Shown here in pieces: positions 60,897-64,000 of a stretch of DNA of 64,000 nt (the first letter of the stretch is position 1; the number at the start of each line of letters is the position of its first letter). The translations under genes and the position numbers were made by a program. The notes under the pieces are model-generated. The model made no database searches and had not been told where the DNA came from. It worked only from the letters and a program-made list of their open reading frames with translations. Origin of the DNA: Pempheris klunzingeri. Lineage: Eukaryota > Chordata > Actinopteri > Acropomatiformes > Pempheridae. The stretch lies in the NCBI RefSeq assembly GCF_042242105.1, contig NC_092013.1:30725990-30789989 (forward strand), in the 5' to 3' direction.

Positions 60897-60926
<30 letters not shown>
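60897..60926. repeat. (CAG)n trinucleotide tract
   Basis: About ten uninterrupted CAG/AGC units followed by GGCGGC. Frames through it read poly-Ser or poly-Ala, and the flanks do not resemble FOXP1 polyglutamine context. Confidence 0.9.
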
Positions 60927-60927
<1 letters not shown>

Positions 60928-63900
60928 GCGGCACATCTGTGAAGGCCCATCCTTGGCTTGTTGGTGTGTCTCCAGTTGGCAGTTGCAGCCTAATCAGAAA
61001 CATAACATGGCAGGGCCTGCTCCTCCATCATCATTGCTGGGTGGAAACTTGGTGTGCTTTGATCATGTCTTTTGGGCGCATCACTCCGGCTTAGCTCGCT
61101 GCTTGCTATGTGATAAGCCATCAGAGCACTCAGATCTAAGCCGGCAGCTCCGTGGGCTTGAGGAGAGACAGGAGAGAGTCATGGAGATGAGGAGAGAGCA
61201 GCAATGCAAATTTTGTTGACAGGCTGTTACTGCAGCTGTTCTCTTTGCCTTTGAATCCAACAATGTTACTGTCCGTCTTCACTGGTGTGTGGAGAAGAGG
61301 CCCCGCTTCATTCCCGAGGCCTGTCTTTGTGCTGCAGAGCCCTTCCCGCGTTGTTTATTCGGCCCTCCTGGCAATTAAAGCACCTTTAGTTGGACGTGCG
61401 TATTAATTGCCTCAAAAACACATGATGTAATTATTTTACAGACGCTTGTGCTCAGATGTACTCTTAACCACGGTTAACTGACACAAGTTCACTTTGAAGT
61501 TGAGCGCTCCGTTTCCACACTGCTCTCTGCCGTGTGCACATAAAACACCGTTTTGAACCCCCCATTATGAAAGGCTGCTCCTAATTGACGGGTTGTTGCT
61601 TGTTTATTTGATATATATTTACCAGCTGGGTGGTAATTGGGCAGCAGTAATTACCCAGGATGCAGTGCAGCGCTTGAGCCGAGGTGCGAGGCGATGATGA
61701 TGAGCCTGGAGCACAGATGAAAGTATGCAGGTTACTGTTGTCATGCTTGCCGGCTGTTTAAATACTTGACAGCGGAGAGCGGAGATGGCTAATTGGGCCC
61801 GTGCCCCCCCCCCACGCTCTCATTGTTTACTGTGATGGTGTACGCTGGGACATCAGACGCGGCTCACTCTTCTCTTTGGGCTTCTTTTCTTTTAGCTCAA
61901 TAGTTCCCAGTGCACCTGAGCGGTTCACAGCAACAATAAAAGGTCTGGAGCCCCCCCCCCCCCCCCCCTGATAACAGCCTTGTTAACTGAGATTCATTCG
62001 CTCCTCAGTCACAGTCCCCTGGATGTTGAGGGAGGCTGTTGTCCGACCACGCTGAGGTCATACTGATGTGGGCTGGGGAGCTATTCGTGGAGGGTGGTGA
62101 CGGTATCTTCCCTGACTCCTGATGATTCAGTTGACCTGAGACTGGAGTGGTGGCGGTTGGGGGGGGAGGGGGGCTTTGTTTGCTACTCAATTCCACTTTC
62201 ACACCAACTCTCTCACTTTCTCTCCCTCACTCTCTGTCTCTGCGAGTGTCTCTCCCTCCCTCCCCCCTCTCTCGAACAGAGGTGCACACCTTGTTTGTGT
62301 GCAGGCGGCTGTTGTGTGATGGCCGCTCGCTCTCCCAGTAGATCTTCACAGCCTGTTGTTGTTTGCCTGAATTGCTGCGAGTGTGTGACTTGCATTTGTC
62401 CGGGCTCCTTGGAGGGAGTTTGTTTTCGCTCCCTGTGTTGTAAACAGGGTGGGGCTCCATTCCCAAACCACTCGGATGGAGATGGTTATTTTCTCAGCAC
62501 TTATTTTTGTGTTTATCATTTCAGTGGATGGATGAGGGGGTGGGATGATGTGTTGAAGCAGGTAGTGCGGCAAACCGTCGGCTGCATGTGCTGACTGGAT
62601 AAACACGCTGTCACTGTTGTTTCTGTGCTTAAAGGAGCTCTCAGGTAGAGATGAATACTTTCACTAGTGTCCATATGATTAGAATTCACCAAAACTCCAC
62701 TTCAAACAATTAACAAGTCAAATTGTGGACGTCGTAGAGAGTTCTGTTTGAATACGCTGTCATATCTACTACAGCATGGTGACGATCGCTGTCTCATATT
62801 TTTCTGTAACCTCCGCCACCTGATTGGGTGCCATACATCCTCACTTTGGCAAAATGTCACTTTGTTCACCTTTAAAGGCAGATTTGGGACACTGTGAGGG
62901 AGTAGTGTCCCCTGCTGCTCCCTCATCTCATCTCTAATCATAGCTGACAGCAGTTTTAACTCGTAGTAAACTCTGTACTCAGGTCATGGCATCGTTTTCT
63001 GACTAACTTCGCTCAGGCGTGTTTCTACCAGAGGAAAAGAATGTGGGTTTTATCAGAAACTATTTCAATATTCAGATTTCTGTTAAATACCAAAAGGTCA
63101 CAGTGAACTCGGTCCCACCCCAGTTTCCAAAACAACATTTTTCTTCATTAAAGTCGACTGGATGAACACATCTGTGGCTACGGCGGGGGCTGTCCTCCTG
63201 CAGCCACTGGATATTTATCTGTGAACACACACCACCAGGCCTTATGACCACACTACGGCATCTTTAGGCTTATTGAAGTGACGACATTTGGAGGATATTT
63301 GGATTTGTGCAGACCTGCAGCTTGTCAGTGTAAAGGCGAGCTCCTCGTCAGGTCTGATTCGTTGGTGGCTTTCACTGAGTGGCTCAGCATCGCAGGCTGT
63401 GGATGTGCGTAAAGTCCCCCGTAGACGGGAGGCGACAACCGCAATGCCTGCCACTGATCCCGCAGAGATCTCACCAGAATCACACAGCACGCCGGGCAGC
63501 AAGCGGCAAGTTTGTTTGTGGAAACATGGGCCTGCTGTAAATGTTGCTCTACTGTACAGTGCTGTTACTGCAGCAGTCTCTATCAGCTCATAGGGTCAGG
63601 TGTCCAGCTGATGTGTGCAGTGTGTTTGAGCACAGGCAAACTCGGCCTGATCACTTACACAGGAATCACTCCTTCAGTCAGGTTAAATCCATGAATCCAT
63701 CATGGCTGCATCCTTCATCAAATCACAGCTGTGTTGTCTGTTCATCTTACATGCAGTTGCAGCGATAGCAGGAGAGGCCTCAGCGGCGTTGTAAGTGATG
63801 ACCCGGTGCTGTTTCCTCCGGCCGAGGTGCTTCAGCCCGTCACACTGAGCACGCTCACTGGTGGTCGGGGTACAGAGCGGCAGGCAGTAACCACAGAGAC

Positions 63901-64000
63901 GTTTAAAACGTGACGGTGAGTGCTTGGAGCGCTGGTGCTGACGTGGTACCTGCTGTCAGACCTCTGGGAGCTCACCGATGGCTCTCTGAAGATGAGCACA
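60927..64000. other. Non-coding with enhancer-like patches
   Basis: No exon identified. 61330-61470 and 61570-61690 are non-repetitive and rich in CAATTAAAG, TTAATTGCC, GTAATTATTTTAC, GGTAATTGGG and GTAATTACCC motifs, typical of deeply conserved developmental enhancers. PolyC runs at 61806-61814 and 61951-61969 are simple repeats. Frames up to 166 aa have no domain. Confidence 0.4.

Noticed and set aside
60885..61094. (CAG)n tract as FOXP1 polyglutamine exon
   Set aside because: Flanking sequence does not encode FOXP1-like residues in any frame, and the open frame reads serine or alanine.

Overview
The window looks like nuclear DNA from a teleost fish, probably a percomorph-type genome. The evidence is three vertebrate genes with short GT-AG introns, several copies of a fish-type tRNA-derived SINE, fish L2-like LINE fragments, Tc1/mariner and hAT remnants, and unusually abundant microsatellites and minisatellites. 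Nothing bacterial, viral-genomic or CRISPR-like is present.

Three protein-coding genes are well supported. PROK2 (+ strand, 30658-33269, 3 coding exons, 107 aa) encodes a secreted prokineticin. GPR27 (- strand, 36713-37828, one exon, 371 aa) encodes an SREB-family orphan G-protein-coupled receptor. EIF4E3 (+ strand, 41951-46887, 7 exons, 227 aa) encodes a class III eIF4E-type cap-binding protein. The trio matches the human 3p13 neighbourhood as I know it (FOXP1, EIF4E3, GPR27, PROK2, RYBP), inverted as a block. PROK2 and GPR27 converge; GPR27 and EIF4E3 diverge. By that synteny the right end should approach or enter foxp1. A CpG-rich patch with two consensus splice donors at about 56.69-57.02 kb is a candidate untranslated first exon, but this is not proven. 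The left 30 kb would be the PROK2-RYBP gene desert.

Layout: 1-30 kb is intergenic with SINEs, LINE pieces, an LTR-like element, a complete non-autonomous hAT element with target-site duplication (11889-12812), and four minisatellites (13.8, 15.2, 21.6 and 25.1 kb). 30.5-33.4 kb is PROK2. 36.0-38.4 kb is GPR27, flanked by an 8-bp array downstream and a 1.5-kb pyrimidine-rich array upstream. 41.0-41.7 kb is a Tc1/mariner-like deletion derivative. 41.9-46.9 kb is EIF4E3, with a 24-bp array filling intron 3 and a (TG)n-rich array filling intron 5. 51.4-54.9 kb is a 3.5-kb array with a 10-bp basic unit that runs into a decayed Tc1 transposase (to 55.77 kb). 56-57.8 kb is pyrimidine-rich DNA, the CpG patch and ATT repeats. 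58-64 kb is non-coding with several patches resembling conserved enhancers.

Simple and tandem repeats make up about a fifth of the window by my estimate. They create nearly all of the long open frames outside GPR27, and those frames are not genes. I see no new multi-gene system. The most interesting points are a long TG tract directly abutting the PROK2 exon 2 splice acceptor, a minisatellite whose every unit carries an inverted CCAAT box and often a TATA-like motif, a 44-bp minisatellite shared by two LINE-associated loci, and the repeat arrays framing GPR27.
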